From Flavobacteriales bacterium (GTDB lineage Bacteria > Bacteroidota > Bacteroidia > NORP154), in the NCBI GenBank assembly GCA_012965625.1, contig DTSC01000064.1:1-12918 (forward strand): a DNA stretch of 12,918 nucleotides, written 5' to 3'. Shown here one piece after another: positions 7,441 through 12,918 of the stretch. Under the pieces are notes generated by a model. It searched no databases. It saw only the letters and a list, made by a program, of their open reading frames with translations, and was not told the DNA's origin. A program made the translations under genes and the position numbers. Each line of letters opens with the position of its first letter. The stretch's first letter is position 1.

Positions 7441-7454
7441 TGTCTTTTAAGACA
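7441..7454 (+). repeat. Short inverted repeat between rpsC and rplP
   Basis: TGTCTT and AAGACA form a perfect inverted repeat separated by TT, in the longest gap of the operon. As RNA it could fold to a 5-pair stem with a 4-base loop. The downstream sequence is A/T-rich but lacks a clean T-run, so it does not look like an efficient terminator. It could be an RNA-processing or binding site, or chance. Confidence 0.3.
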
Positions 7455-7469
7455 ATTTATTAATAGCGC

Positions 7470-7895
7470 ATGTTACAACCGAAAAGAACAAAATTCAGAA
7501 AAATGCAAAAAGGTCGCATGAAGGGGAATTCCCAACGTGGACATCAGCTTGCATTTGGATCATATGGAATTAAGGCCTTGGAAGAGTGTTGGCTGACTAG
7601 CCGACAGATAGAAGCTGCTCGTATTGCGGTTACAAGATATATGAAAAGAGAGGGACAGATTTGGATTAGGGTTTTTCCTGACAAGCCAGTTACAAAGAAG
7701 CCTGCAGAGGTGAGGATGGGGAAAGGAAAAGGAGCACCTGAATACTTTGTTGCTAGAGTTAGTCCGGGAAGAATTCTAATTGAAGCTGAAGGAGTTCCAT
7801 TAAACATTGCTAAAGAAGCACTGAGGCTGGCTTCGCAAAAATTGCCAATTACAACTAAGTTTATGCTTAGGAGAGATTACGTGGGAGAAAAATAA
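7470..7895 (+). CDS. rplP: Large ribosomal subunit protein uL16
   Basis: L16 is a late-assembling 50S protein that helps position tRNA in the A and P sites. The 141 residues match the family. The start MLQPKRTKFRKMQKGRMKG is the classic L16 N-terminus. The central block has RIAVTRYMKREGQIWIRVFP (51-70), then DKPVTKKPAEVRMGKGKGAP (71-90). Arg82 in VRMGKGKG corresponds to the arginine hydroxylated in E. coli (Arg81), so the target residue is kept; whether the enzyme is present cannot be told here. The C-terminal region SPGRILIEAEGVPLNIAKEA is also typical. It is preceded by a 47-base gap with a small inverted repeat, and rpmC follows after 13 bases. Confidence 0.98.
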   Translation: MLQPKRTKFRKMQKGRMKGNSQRGHQLAFGSYGIKALEECWLTSRQIEAARIAVTRYMKREGQIWIRVFPDKPVTKKPAEVRMGKGKGAPEYFVARVSPGRILIEAEGVPLNIAKEALRLASQKLPITTKFMLRRDYVGEK

Positions 7896-7908
7896 TATCT
7901 AGAAAAAA

Positions 7909-8214
7909 ATGAAATCGTCTGTAATAAGGGAAATGTCTTTAGCCGAGATTCGAGAAAAAATCGAAGTAGAGAAGACTATGTATTTAAAGATAAAAATGAA
8001 TCATGCTGTTTCCAGTTTGGATAACCCTTTAAAACTAAAGTATGCAAGAAAAACAATTGCACGCTTATCTACCGAACTGACAAACAGGGAAAAGGGAAGT
8101 TCTCTGGAACAAAAAGTTGAAACATTAAAAACCAAAACAGAAGCACTAGATATAAAAGAAGATATAGCAGAAAACAAGAAGCAAGAAAACACGGACAACA
8201 ACAAGAGCGAATAA
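7909..8214 (+). CDS. rpmC: Large ribosomal subunit protein uL29 with charged C-terminal tail
   Basis: L29 is a small two-helix protein beside L23 at the tunnel exit. Residues 1-61 form a complete L29: MSLAEIREKIEVEK (9-22), MNHAVSSLDNPLKLKYARKT (30-49) and IARLSTELTNRE. The usual length is about 60-70 residues, but this protein continues to 101. The extra 40 residues are hydrophilic and highly charged, with a possible short helix (LEQKVETLKTKTEALDIKED) and an end rich in N, K, E and Q. The tail has no aromatic residue or cysteine, so it is probably flexible or helical. The ATG at 7909 fits relatives; ATG 7933 would delete conserved N-terminal sequence. rpsQ follows after 7 bases, so the tail is not due to a missed stop overlapping the next gene. 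Confidence 0.93.
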   Translation: MKSSVIREMSLAEIREKIEVEKTMYLKIKMNHAVSSLDNPLKLKYARKTIARLSTELTNREKGSSLEQKVETLKTKTEALDIKEDIAENKKQENTDNNKSE

Positions 8215-8221
8215 TCAAAAT

Positions 8222-8479
8222 ATGGAACAAAGAAATTTACGTAAAGAAAGGACTGGACTTGTATCTAGTAATGATATGGACAAATCAATCGTTGTCAATG
8301 TCAGAAGACTGATAAAACACCCCAAGTACGGAAAGTTTATTAAAAAAACCAGTCGACTAATGGCTCATGACGAAAAAAATGAATGTGGTGTAGGTGATAT
8401 GGTTAAAATAATGGAAACAAGACCCTTGAGCAAACGTAAATGTTGGCGATTGATTGAAATTATAGAAAAAGCGAAATAA
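8222..8479 (+). CDS. rpsQ: Small ribosomal subunit protein uS17
   Basis: S17 is an early-binding 30S protein with an OB fold that holds the 5' domain of 16S rRNA. The 85 residues fit the family. The sequence has RNLRKERTGLVSSNDMDKSI (4-23), VVNVRRLIKHPKYGKFIKKT (24-43) and SRLMAHDEKNECGVGDMVKI (44-63), followed by ETRPLSKRKCWRLIEIIEK. These are the standard S17 blocks. It sits 7 bases after rpmC and a single base before rplN, at the end of the S10 part. No Shine-Dalgarno sequence; A at -3. Confidence 0.97.
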   Translation: MEQRNLRKERTGLVSSNDMDKSIVVNVRRLIKHPKYGKFIKKTSRLMAHDEKNECGVGDMVKIMETRPLSKRKCWRLIEIIEKAK

Positions 8480-8480
8480 T

Positions 8481-8849
8481 ATGATACAGCAAGAATCTAG
8501 ATTATCTGTAGCCGACAATAGTGGTGCAAAGGAAGTTCTTTGTATCAATGTTCTTGGAGGAACTGGCAGAAGATATGCAAGTGTTGGAGATACCATTGTG
8601 GTAACGGTAAAAAATGCAATGGCCTCAGGCAATATCAAAAAAGGAACTGTTAGTAAAGCGGTTATCGTAAGAACAAGGAAAGAAGTTCGCAGAAATGATG
8701 GTTCATATATCAGATTTGATGACAATGCATGTGTGCTGTTAACTGCGGTTGATGAACTAAGGGGTACAAGAATCTTTGGTCCTGTTGCACGGGAACTTAG
8801 AGAGAAAAAATTTATGAAAATTGTTTCTTTAGCACCAGAAGTGCTTTAA
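8481..8849 (+). CDS. rplN: Large ribosomal subunit protein uL14
   Basis: L14 lies on the interface side of the 50S subunit, forms bridges to 16S rRNA and is the docking site of the silencing factor RsfS. The 122 residues match the family exactly. The start MIQQESRLSVADNSGAKEV is conserved, followed by INVLGGTGRRYASVGDTIVV (23-42) and RRNDGSYIRFDDNACVLL (about 74-91). The end GTRIFGPVARELREKKFMKI plus VSLAPEVL is diagnostic. It is the first gene of the spc part, but starts only one base after the rpsQ stop, so no separate promoter exists between the S10 and spc parts. Confidence 0.98.
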   Translation: MIQQESRLSVADNSGAKEVLCINVLGGTGRRYASVGDTIVVTVKNAMASGNIKKGTVSKAVIVRTRKEVRRNDGSYIRFDDNACVLLTAVDELRGTRIFGPVARELREKKFMKIVSLAPEVL

Positions 8850-8868
8850 GGTACAAAAACTAATATTG

Positions 8869-9189
8869 ATGACAAAAATCAACTTTAAAAAAGGAGAAAC
8901 CGTCGCTGTTATTACAGGTGAAGACAAGGGAAAGCAGGGAAGAGTGCTCTCTGTCAACCCCAAAACTTACCGTGCTATAATAGAAGGCTTGAACATGGTA
9001 TCAAAACACGCAAAGCCTTCAGCTCAAAACCAGCAAGGTGGCATTATGAAACAAGAGGCTTCAATCCACATATCAAATTTGATGTTAGTGGACCCCTCAA
9101 CAGGAGACCCTACAAAAGTGGGAAGAAAAAGAGATACAAATGGCAAACTAACCCGGTATTCAAAGAAAACGGGAGAAATCATTAAATAA
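8869..9189 (+). CDS. rplX: Large ribosomal subunit protein uL24
   Basis: L24 starts assembly of the 50S subunit by binding the 5' end of 23S rRNA. I chose ATG 8869, giving 106 residues beginning MTKINFKKGE; the TTG codon directly before it (8866) could add one residue but is a poorer choice. A KOW motif covers about residues 8-34 (KGETVAVITGEDKGKQGRVL). The region GGIMKQEASIHISNLMLVDP (58-77) and GRKRDTNGKLTRYSKKTGE follow, as expected. Only 2 bases separate its stop from the rplE start, so translation is likely coupled. In E. coli the S8 repressor target lies at this junction; no clear counterpart is seen. Confidence 0.96.
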   Translation: MTKINFKKGETVAVITGEDKGKQGRVLSVNPKTYRAIIEGLNMVSKHAKPSAQNQQGGIMKQEASIHISNLMLVDPSTGDPTKVGRKRDTNGKLTRYSKKTGEIIK

Positions 9190-9191
9190 AG

Positions 9192-9740
9192 ATGGAGTTT
9201 ATACCAAAATTAAAAACAGAATACAAAGAGAAAATTATACCTGCATTGGTAGAGAAGTTTTCGTATTCATCGAGCATGCAGGCACCCAAACTACAAAAGG
9301 TATGCTTAAATCAAGGCGTGGGTAAGGCTACAGCCGATAAAAAGCTGATTGACCAAGCCATTGAAGAAATGACCCTTATCGCTGGACAACAGGCGGTTCC
9401 TGCTCGCTCAAAAAAAGACATCTCAAATTTTAAACTTAGAAAAGGAATGCCTATTGGAGTAAGGGTGGTACTTAGAGGAAATCAAATGTATGAATTTGTG
9501 GAGCGCCTTGTTTCTGTTTCTTTACCACGGACAAGAGACTTTAGGGGAATCAGTAACAAAGGTTTTGACAAGCATGGAAATTATACTCTTGGTATTAAAG
9601 AACAAATAATCTTTCCTGAAATTGATATTGACAAAGTTAAAAGCATCTCAGGAATGGATATAACATTTGTGACTACTGCAAAGACAAATAAAGAGGCTTT
9701 GGCCTTATTAACTGAATTAGGTTTACCATTTAAAAACTAA
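9192..9740 (+). CDS. rplE: Large ribosomal subunit protein uL5
   Basis: L5 binds 5S rRNA with L18, contacts P-site tRNA and forms a bridge to the 30S head. The 182 residues match the family (about 179). Conserved blocks are QAPKLQKVCLNQGVG (30-44), the stretch QQAVPARSKKDISNFKLRKG (66-85), MPIGVRVVLRG (86-96), LPRTRDFRGIS (111-121), and GNYTLGIKEQIIFPEIDIDK (129-148). The C-terminal ALLTELGLPFKN is typical. It starts 2 bases after the rplX stop and ends 9 bases before rpsN. No Shine-Dalgarno sequence; A at -3. Confidence 0.98.
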   Translation: MEFIPKLKTEYKEKIIPALVEKFSYSSSMQAPKLQKVCLNQGVGKATADKKLIDQAIEEMTLIAGQQAVPARSKKDISNFKLRKGMPIGVRVVLRGNQMYEFVERLVSVSLPRTRDFRGISNKGFDKHGNYTLGIKEQIIFPEIDIDKVKSISGMDITFVTTAKTNKEALALLTELGLPFKN

Positions 9741-9749
9741 ATAAACAGA

Positions 9750-10019
9750 ATGGCAAAAGAATCCATGAAGGCCCGAGAGGTCAAACGACAAAAAATGGTT
9801 GCACGTTACGCGGACAAAAGGGCTGCACTGAAAGCAGCTGGAGACTATGCTGGCTTACAAAAGCTGCCAAAGAATGCTTCTCCTGTTAGATTGCATAACA
9901 GATGTAGTCTAACTGGAAGGCCAAAAGGATATATAAGACATTATGGAATATCGAGAATCGTTTTTCGGGAAATGGCCTCAAAAGGCTTGCTTCCCGGTGT
10001 AAGAAAGGCAAGCTGGTAA
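9750..10019 (+). CDS. rpsN: Small ribosomal subunit protein uS14, zinc-free form
   Basis: S14 is a late-assembling protein of the 30S head. The 89 residues are the long, zinc-independent form. The two CXXC pairs of the zinc-binding form are missing, and Cys52 is the only cysteine. The sequence has MKAREVKRQKMVARYADKRA (6-25), ASPVRLHNRCSLTGRPKGYI (43-62) and RHYGISRIVFREMASKGLLP (63-82), with the end GVRKASW, all standard. No second S14 gene is in the window, so a zinc-linked switch cannot be judged. A 42-base gap with a weak hairpin and T-run follows before rpsH. Confidence 0.98.
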   Translation: MAKESMKAREVKRQKMVARYADKRAALKAAGDYAGLQKLPKNASPVRLHNRCSLTGRPKGYIRHYGISRIVFREMASKGLLPGVRKASW

Positions 10020-10030
10020 TCTTACGTTTT

Positions 10031-10047
10031 AATGGTAACATTTTTTT
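10031..10047 (+). terminator. Weak terminator-like hairpin between rpsN and rpsH
   Basis: AATG (10031-10034) and CATT (10039-10042) can pair around the tetraloop GTAA, followed by a run of T to 10047. The loop is of the stable GNRA type, but a four-pair A/T-rich stem is too weak for an efficient terminator. It might cause slight attenuation or pausing; it may equally be chance in an A/T-rich gap. Confidence 0.15.
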
Positions 10048-10061
10048 AAGAAAAAGAAATT

Positions 10062-10478
10062 ATGACAGATCCAATAGCAGATTATTTAACCAGGATAAGA
10101 AATGGCATAAAAGCAAACCATGCGGTTGTGAATATTCCTTCTTCAAAAATTAAACAGGAGATAACAAAAAATCTTTTGGATAAGGGATATATTCTTAATT
10201 ACAAAATAGAGGATGGTGAGGATTTTGAAGAAAATAAAGGAACTCAGAACAATATTAAGATTGCATTAAAATATAATCCTAAAACTAAACTTTCTGCGAT
10301 TAGAAAGCTTGAAAGAATAAGCCGGCCTGGTTTAAGGAAATATGCAAATGCCAATAACTTGCCGCGCGTTCTTAATGGTCTTGGTATTGCTATTTTATCA
10401 ACATCAAAAGGAATAATGACAGACAAAGAAGCCAGAAAAGAAAATGTCGGAGGAGAAATTCTTTGTTACATATATTAA
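10062..10478 (+). CDS. rpsH: Small ribosomal subunit protein uS8
   Basis: S8 binds the central domain of 16S rRNA early in 30S assembly and, in E. coli, represses the spc operon by binding its mRNA. The 138 residues are close to the family length (about 130). The start MTDPIADYLTRIRNGIKANH (1-20) is conserved, as are KPGL-like RISRPGLRKYANANNLPRVL and GLGIAILSTSKGIMTDKEAR. The end NVGGEILCYIY is diagnostic for bacterial S8 in this phylum. A small insertion of acidic residues (about 51-58, DGEDFEEN) sits between the N-terminal domain strands. It is preceded by a 42-base gap, and rplF follows after 12 bases. Confidence 0.97.
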   Translation: MTDPIADYLTRIRNGIKANHAVVNIPSSKIKQEITKNLLDKGYILNYKIEDGEDFEENKGTQNNIKIALKYNPKTKLSAIRKLERISRPGLRKYANANNLPRVLNGLGIAILSTSKGIMTDKEARKENVGGEILCYIY

Positions 10479-10490
10479 TAAAAAGGGAAA

Positions 10491-11048
10491 ATGTCACGAA
10501 TAGGAAATTTGCCAATAGAAATACCTGAAGGCGTTCAAGTAACAGTTGGAGAAAACAGTCTTGTTACAATAAAGGGGCCATTAGGGGAGCTTAGTCAAGA
10601 GGTCAATCAGTGTCTGTCAATTAAAGTTGATGAAAACAACTTAATTGTATCAAGAAAATCTGATCAAATTAAAGATAAGTCACTTCATGGTTTGCATAGG
10701 TCTCTTCTAGCTAATATGGTTGAAGGAGTTTCAAAAGGATTTGTCAAAGATCTTGACTTGGTGGGTGTAGGTTACCGTGCTTCAAATCAAGGACAACTTT
10801 TAGAATTAGCAGTTGGTTATTCTCACAACATTGTTTTTGAAGTGCCAGAGGAGATTAAAGTGGAAACAAAAACGGAAAGAGGAAAACCTCCCAGAATAAC
10901 ATTAACCTCTTTTGACAAGCAGCTTATTGGTCATATTGCATCTAAAATAAGGTCTCTGAGAAAACCAGAACCTTATAAAGGCAAGGGTATTAAATATACG
11001 GATGAAGTATTGAGAAGAAAAGCAGGTAAAACAGTAGCTAAAACATAA
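10491..11048 (+). CDS. rplF: Large ribosomal subunit protein uL6
   Basis: L6 lies near the factor-binding site of the 50S subunit, close to the sarcin-ricin loop. The 185 residues fit the family (about 177-184). It has the two repeated domains of L6, starting MSRIGNLPIEIPEGV. LHGLHRSLLANMVEGVSKGF lies at about 65-84, and LVGVGYRASNQG at 90-101. The C-terminal signature RKPEPYKGKGIKY (157-169) is diagnostic. The last residues, RRKAGKTVAKT, form a usual basic tail. AAAAAGGGAAA just before the ATG is the closest thing to a purine-rich ribosome site in this operon, but it is not a clear Shine-Dalgarno sequence. rplR follows after 5 bases. Confidence 0.98.
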   Translation: MSRIGNLPIEIPEGVQVTVGENSLVTIKGPLGELSQEVNQCLSIKVDENNLIVSRKSDQIKDKSLHGLHRSLLANMVEGVSKGFVKDLDLVGVGYRASNQGQLLELAVGYSHNIVFEVPEEIKVETKTERGKPPRITLTSFDKQLIGHIASKIRSLRKPEPYKGKGIKYTDEVLRRKAGKTVAKT

Positions 11049-11053
11049 TAAAA

Positions 11054-11407
11054 ATGGCAACTCGTAATATTAGTAGAAGACAAAGAATTAAGCACCAGGT
11101 TAGGAAAACGATCTCAGGAACCGCGGATCGTCCTAGATTAACTGTGTTCAGAAGCAATAAGCAGTTTTATGCGCAGCTAATAGATGATTCTGCTGGCAGA
11201 ACCATTACCTCTGTTTCATCTAGAAACGAAAAAAAATCTCAAAATTGTTCAAAAACAGAACAGGCAAAGATGGTAGGGTTAGCTATTGCTGAACAAGCAA
11301 AAAAAGCTGCTGTAAAATCAGTTGTTTTTGATAGAAATGGGTATCTGTATCATGGTAGAGTTAAATATTTTTGTGAAGCTGCAAGAGAAGGTGGTTTAAT
11401 ATTTTAA
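11054..11407 (+). CDS. rplR: Large ribosomal subunit protein uL18
   Basis: L18 brings 5S rRNA into the 50S subunit together with L5. The 117 residues match E. coli length. The basic N-terminal arm SRRQRIKHQVRKTISGT (7-23) leads into DRPRLTVFRSNKQFYAQLID (25-44). The C-terminal block VVFDRNGYLYHGRVKY (about 90-105), followed by AAREGGLIF, is diagnostic. The region between them (about 54-68), rich in S, N, K and Q, is variable in the family. It is 5 bases after rplF and 11 before rpsE. No Shine-Dalgarno sequence; A at -3. Confidence 0.97.
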   Translation: MATRNISRRQRIKHQVRKTISGTADRPRLTVFRSNKQFYAQLIDDSAGRTITSVSSRNEKKSQNCSKTEQAKMVGLAIAEQAKKAAVKSVVFDRNGYLYHGRVKYFCEAAREGGLIF

Positions 11408-11418
11408 ATAGAAATAAG

Positions 11419-11934
11419 GTGAATACAAACATCAGAAGAATAAAGGCTAGTGAAATTGAATTAAAAGATAAGCTGGTTGCAATCAATAGAGTTACAAAGG
11501 TTACAAAGGGAGGGCGAACTTTTGGGTTTTCCGCAATTATAGTTGTAGGAGACGAAAATGGCATCGTTGGCCATGGCTTAGGAAAAGCCAAAGAAGTAAC
11601 AACTGCTATTGAAAAGGGAATTGATGATGCTAAGAAAAATTTATTTAAAATCCCTATCCACAAAGGCACTGTACCCCATAAACAGGAAGGTAAATTTAGG
11701 GGTGCACGAGTTTTATTAAGGCCTGCAGCACATGGAACTGGCGTTATAGCCGGTGGAGCAATGAGAGCAATCCTTGAAAGCGTAGGAATAACTGATGTGC
11801 TTGCTAAATCAAAAGGCTCTTCTAACCCCCATAACGTTGTAAAAGCTACAATGGATGCTTTAAATCAAATGAGGGATGCAAATGCTGTAGCAAGACAAAG
11901 AGGAGTTAGTCTAGAGAAAGTATATAATGGATAA
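11419..11934 (+). CDS. rpsE: Small ribosomal subunit protein uS5
   Basis: S5 lies by the mRNA entry channel next to S3 and S4 and influences decoding accuracy. The 171 residues fit the family (about 167). The GTG start at 11419 gives MNTNIRRIKASEIELKDKLV, as in relatives; no ATG lies near enough to replace it. The loop VTKVTKGGRTFGFSA (25-39), where spectinomycin-resistance changes occur in other bacteria, has no visible deletion. The second domain shows GKFRGARVLLRPAAHGTGVI (91-110) and AGGAMRAILESVGITDVLAK (111-130), then SKGSSNPHNVVKAT. A 39-base gap precedes rpmD. Confidence 0.97.
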   Translation: MNTNIRRIKASEIELKDKLVAINRVTKVTKGGRTFGFSAIIVVGDENGIVGHGLGKAKEVTTAIEKGIDDAKKNLFKIPIHKGTVPHKQEGKFRGARVLLRPAAHGTGVIAGGAMRAILESVGITDVLAKSKGSSNPHNVVKATMDALNQMRDANAVARQRGVSLEKVYNG

Positions 11935-11973
11935 TGTTTCTCTATTTAAGATTCAAGATAAACCCCTAAAAAA

Positions 11974-12153
11974 ATGGCGAAGATCAAAATAAAGCAAGTA
12001 AAAAGTAAAATCAACAGCAATAAGCGTCAAAAAAGAACGCTTGAAGCTTTAGGCATTAAAAAAATGCAACAAGTTGTTGAACATGAAGACACACCCCAAA
12101 TAATGGGAATGATAAATAAAGTTAAGCACTTGGTAGCCGTTGAGGGTGCCTAA
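11974..12153 (+). CDS. rpmD: Large ribosomal subunit protein uL30
   Basis: L30 is a small peripheral protein of the 50S subunit. This short gene encodes 59 residues, the usual bacterial length. The start MAKIKIKQVKSKINSNKRQK (1-20) is followed by RTLEALGIKKMQQVVEHEDT (21-40) and PQIMGMINKVKHLVAVE, with the end GA. The order RTLEALGI, then a central His-Glu-Asp turn, then PQIMGMI, is the standard L30 pattern. It sits in its normal place between rpsE and rplO, 39 bases after the former and 22 before the latter. The ATG is preceded by a run of A. Confidence 0.96.
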   Translation: MAKIKIKQVKSKINSNKRQKRTLEALGIKKMQQVVEHEDTPQIMGMINKVKHLVAVEGA

Positions 12154-12175
12154 AGTCATTAAGATAGAAAACAAA

Positions 12176-12910
12176 ATGGATTTAAGCAATTTAAAACCGG
12201 CAAAAGGCTCAATAAAATCAGGGCAAAGACTAGGTAGGGGTCAAGGATCTACTAAAGGTGGAACAGCTGGTCGTGGACACAAAGGACAAAAATCCAGATC
12301 TGGTTATTCGAAAAAATTTGGATTTGAGGGTGGTCAACAACCATTACAAACCCGAGTCCCTAAATTTGGATTCAAGAACATCAACAGGATAGAATACAAG
12401 GGTGTTAACTTAGACACACTCCAGATTTTAGCAGACAATAAAAAAACCAATAAAATCGACCCCACTCTACTTGCAGAAAACAGCCTGGTCTCTAAAAAAG
12501 ACTTAGTTAAAATCCTTGGTCGAGGTGAAATTAAATCCAAAATTGAGGTTACTGCTCATGATTTTTCCAAAGCTGCTAGAGAAGCAATTGAAAAAGCTGG
12601 AGGAAAAGCCATTGTATTGCCAGGCAAACATGCTGATAGGAAAATAAAAAATGAAGCCAGGGCAGCCAAACGATCAAAAGCAAAACCGGCAAAAGAAACA
12701 CCTAGTTCGGAAAATGAAATAAAAGAAGAAACGAAAAAGGGCGCTGAAAATGCAGAAATGGCAAAAGATGAAGCGAAAACAGAACTGAAGGAAGGGGCTG
12801 AACTTTCAAAAAAAACAGAAGAGGATAAAAAAGACAGCTCAAAATTGCCAGATGAAATAAATGGCAAGGAAAAAGAAGAAACAATTGCTGAGGAAAAAAC
12901 AACAAAATAA
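12176..12910 (+). CDS. rplO: Large ribosomal subunit protein uL15 with long charged C-terminal tail
   Basis: L15 is a late-binding 50S protein with a long N-terminal arm that enters the rRNA core. I chose ATG 12176 (MDLSNLKPAKGS), which matches relatives; an upstream TTG (12140) would overlap rpmD by 14 bases and add residues not seen in the family. The arm has GQRLGRGQGSTKGGTAGRGH (16-35) and KSRSGYSKKFGFEGGQ (39-54), then PLQTRVPKFGFKNINR. The core ends with the normal L15 segment SKAAREAIEKAGGKAIVLPG at 131-150, about the usual family length. The protein then runs to 244: about 94 residues made largely of K and E with A, S and T, no aromatic residue and no cysteine. The tail is first basic (151-173), then mixed acidic and basic. 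Confidence 0.95.
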   Translation: MDLSNLKPAKGSIKSGQRLGRGQGSTKGGTAGRGHKGQKSRSGYSKKFGFEGGQQPLQTRVPKFGFKNINRIEYKGVNLDTLQILADNKKTNKIDPTLLAENSLVSKKDLVKILGRGEIKSKIEVTAHDFSKAAREAIEKAGGKAIVLPGKHADRKIKNEARAAKRSKAKPAKETPSSENEIKEETKKGAENAEMAKDEAKTELKEGAELSKKTEEDKKDSSKLPDEINGKEKEETIAEEKTTK

Positions 12911-12918
12911 ATTAACCA

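Noticed and set aside
8866..8868. TTG as the start of rplX
   Set aside because: ATG follows directly in frame and gives the expected L24 N-terminus.
11366..11373. TATTTTTG, matching TAnnTTTG, inside the end of rplR as an internal promoter for rpsE
   Set aside because: The nearest upstream TTTG is 35 bases away (11327-11330), well outside the normal spacing; chance match in AT-rich coding sequence.
12140..12175. Upstream TTG start for rplO adding MRVPKVIKIENK
   Set aside because: It would overlap rpmD by 14 bases, uses a rare start codon and adds residues not found at L15 N-termini; ATG 12176 begins the conserved MDLSNLKPA.
12361..12368. TAAATTTG, matching TAnnTTTG, inside rplO as a promoter for the following genes
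   Set aside because: The nearest TTTG (12323-12326) is 34 bases upstream, too far; the sequence is explained by the conserved L15 segment PKFGF.
12556..12867. Long open frame on the - strand opposite the L15 tail
   Set aside because: Its low-complexity Ser/Phe-rich product is the mirror of the Lys/Glu codons of the tail; it has no recognisable domain or promoter.
1..12918. Mobile elements, CRISPR arrays, tRNA or rRNA genes, defence or biosynthetic genes
   Set aside because: Every long stretch is explained by conserved ribosomal genes with short gaps; no repeats of the needed kind or RNA-gene signatures were seen.

Overview
This window is one continuous, AT-rich ribosomal-protein operon from a member of the Bacteroidota. 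It holds 24 complete genes, all on the + strand, with no overlaps and gaps of 0 to 47 bases: rpsL, rpsG, fusA, rpsJ, rplC, rplD, rplW, rplB, rpsS, rplV, rpsC, rplP, rpmC, rpsQ, rplN, rplX, rplE, rpsN, rpsH, rplF, rplR, rpsE, rpmD and rplO. The str, S10 and spc clusters are joined in that order, without a tuf gene between fusA and rpsJ. The window ends 8 bases after rplO, where secY would be expected.

The phylum call rests on four things seen directly. The promoter at 111-140 fits the Bacteroidota consensus (TTTG, 18-base gap, TAnnTTTG). Shine-Dalgarno sequences are essentially absent. Several proteins carry Bacteroidota-type signatures (S7 ending FSHFRF, L2 with VDHPMGGGEG, L3 with GSIGAASYPARVFKG, S8 ending GGEILCYIY). 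The gene order, with fusA directly followed by rpsJ, also fits. The genus cannot be resolved from this; an AT-rich cytophagale or flavobacterial relative is possible.

Region by region: 1-110 is upstream flank, perhaps with the last codons of an unknown gene. 111-208 is the promoter and a short leader. 209-3211 is the str part (S12, S7, EF-G). 3232-8479 is the S10 part (S10, L3, L4, L23, L2, S19, L22, S3, L16, L29, S17). 8481-12910 is the spc part (L14, L24, L5, S14, S8, L6, L18, S5, L30, L15). I see only one convincing promoter and no strong terminator, so all genes are probably co-transcribed to supply 30S and 50S parts and the translocase EF-G in balance.

This is an ordinary, highly conserved locus and I do not see a new biological system in it. 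The features worth a second look are a lysine/glutamate-rich C-terminal tail of roughly 95 residues on L15, a 40-residue charged tail on L29, an A-at-minus-3 start-site pattern replacing Shine-Dalgarno sequences, a candidate leader hairpin, and the lack of room for the known E. coli autoregulatory sites.
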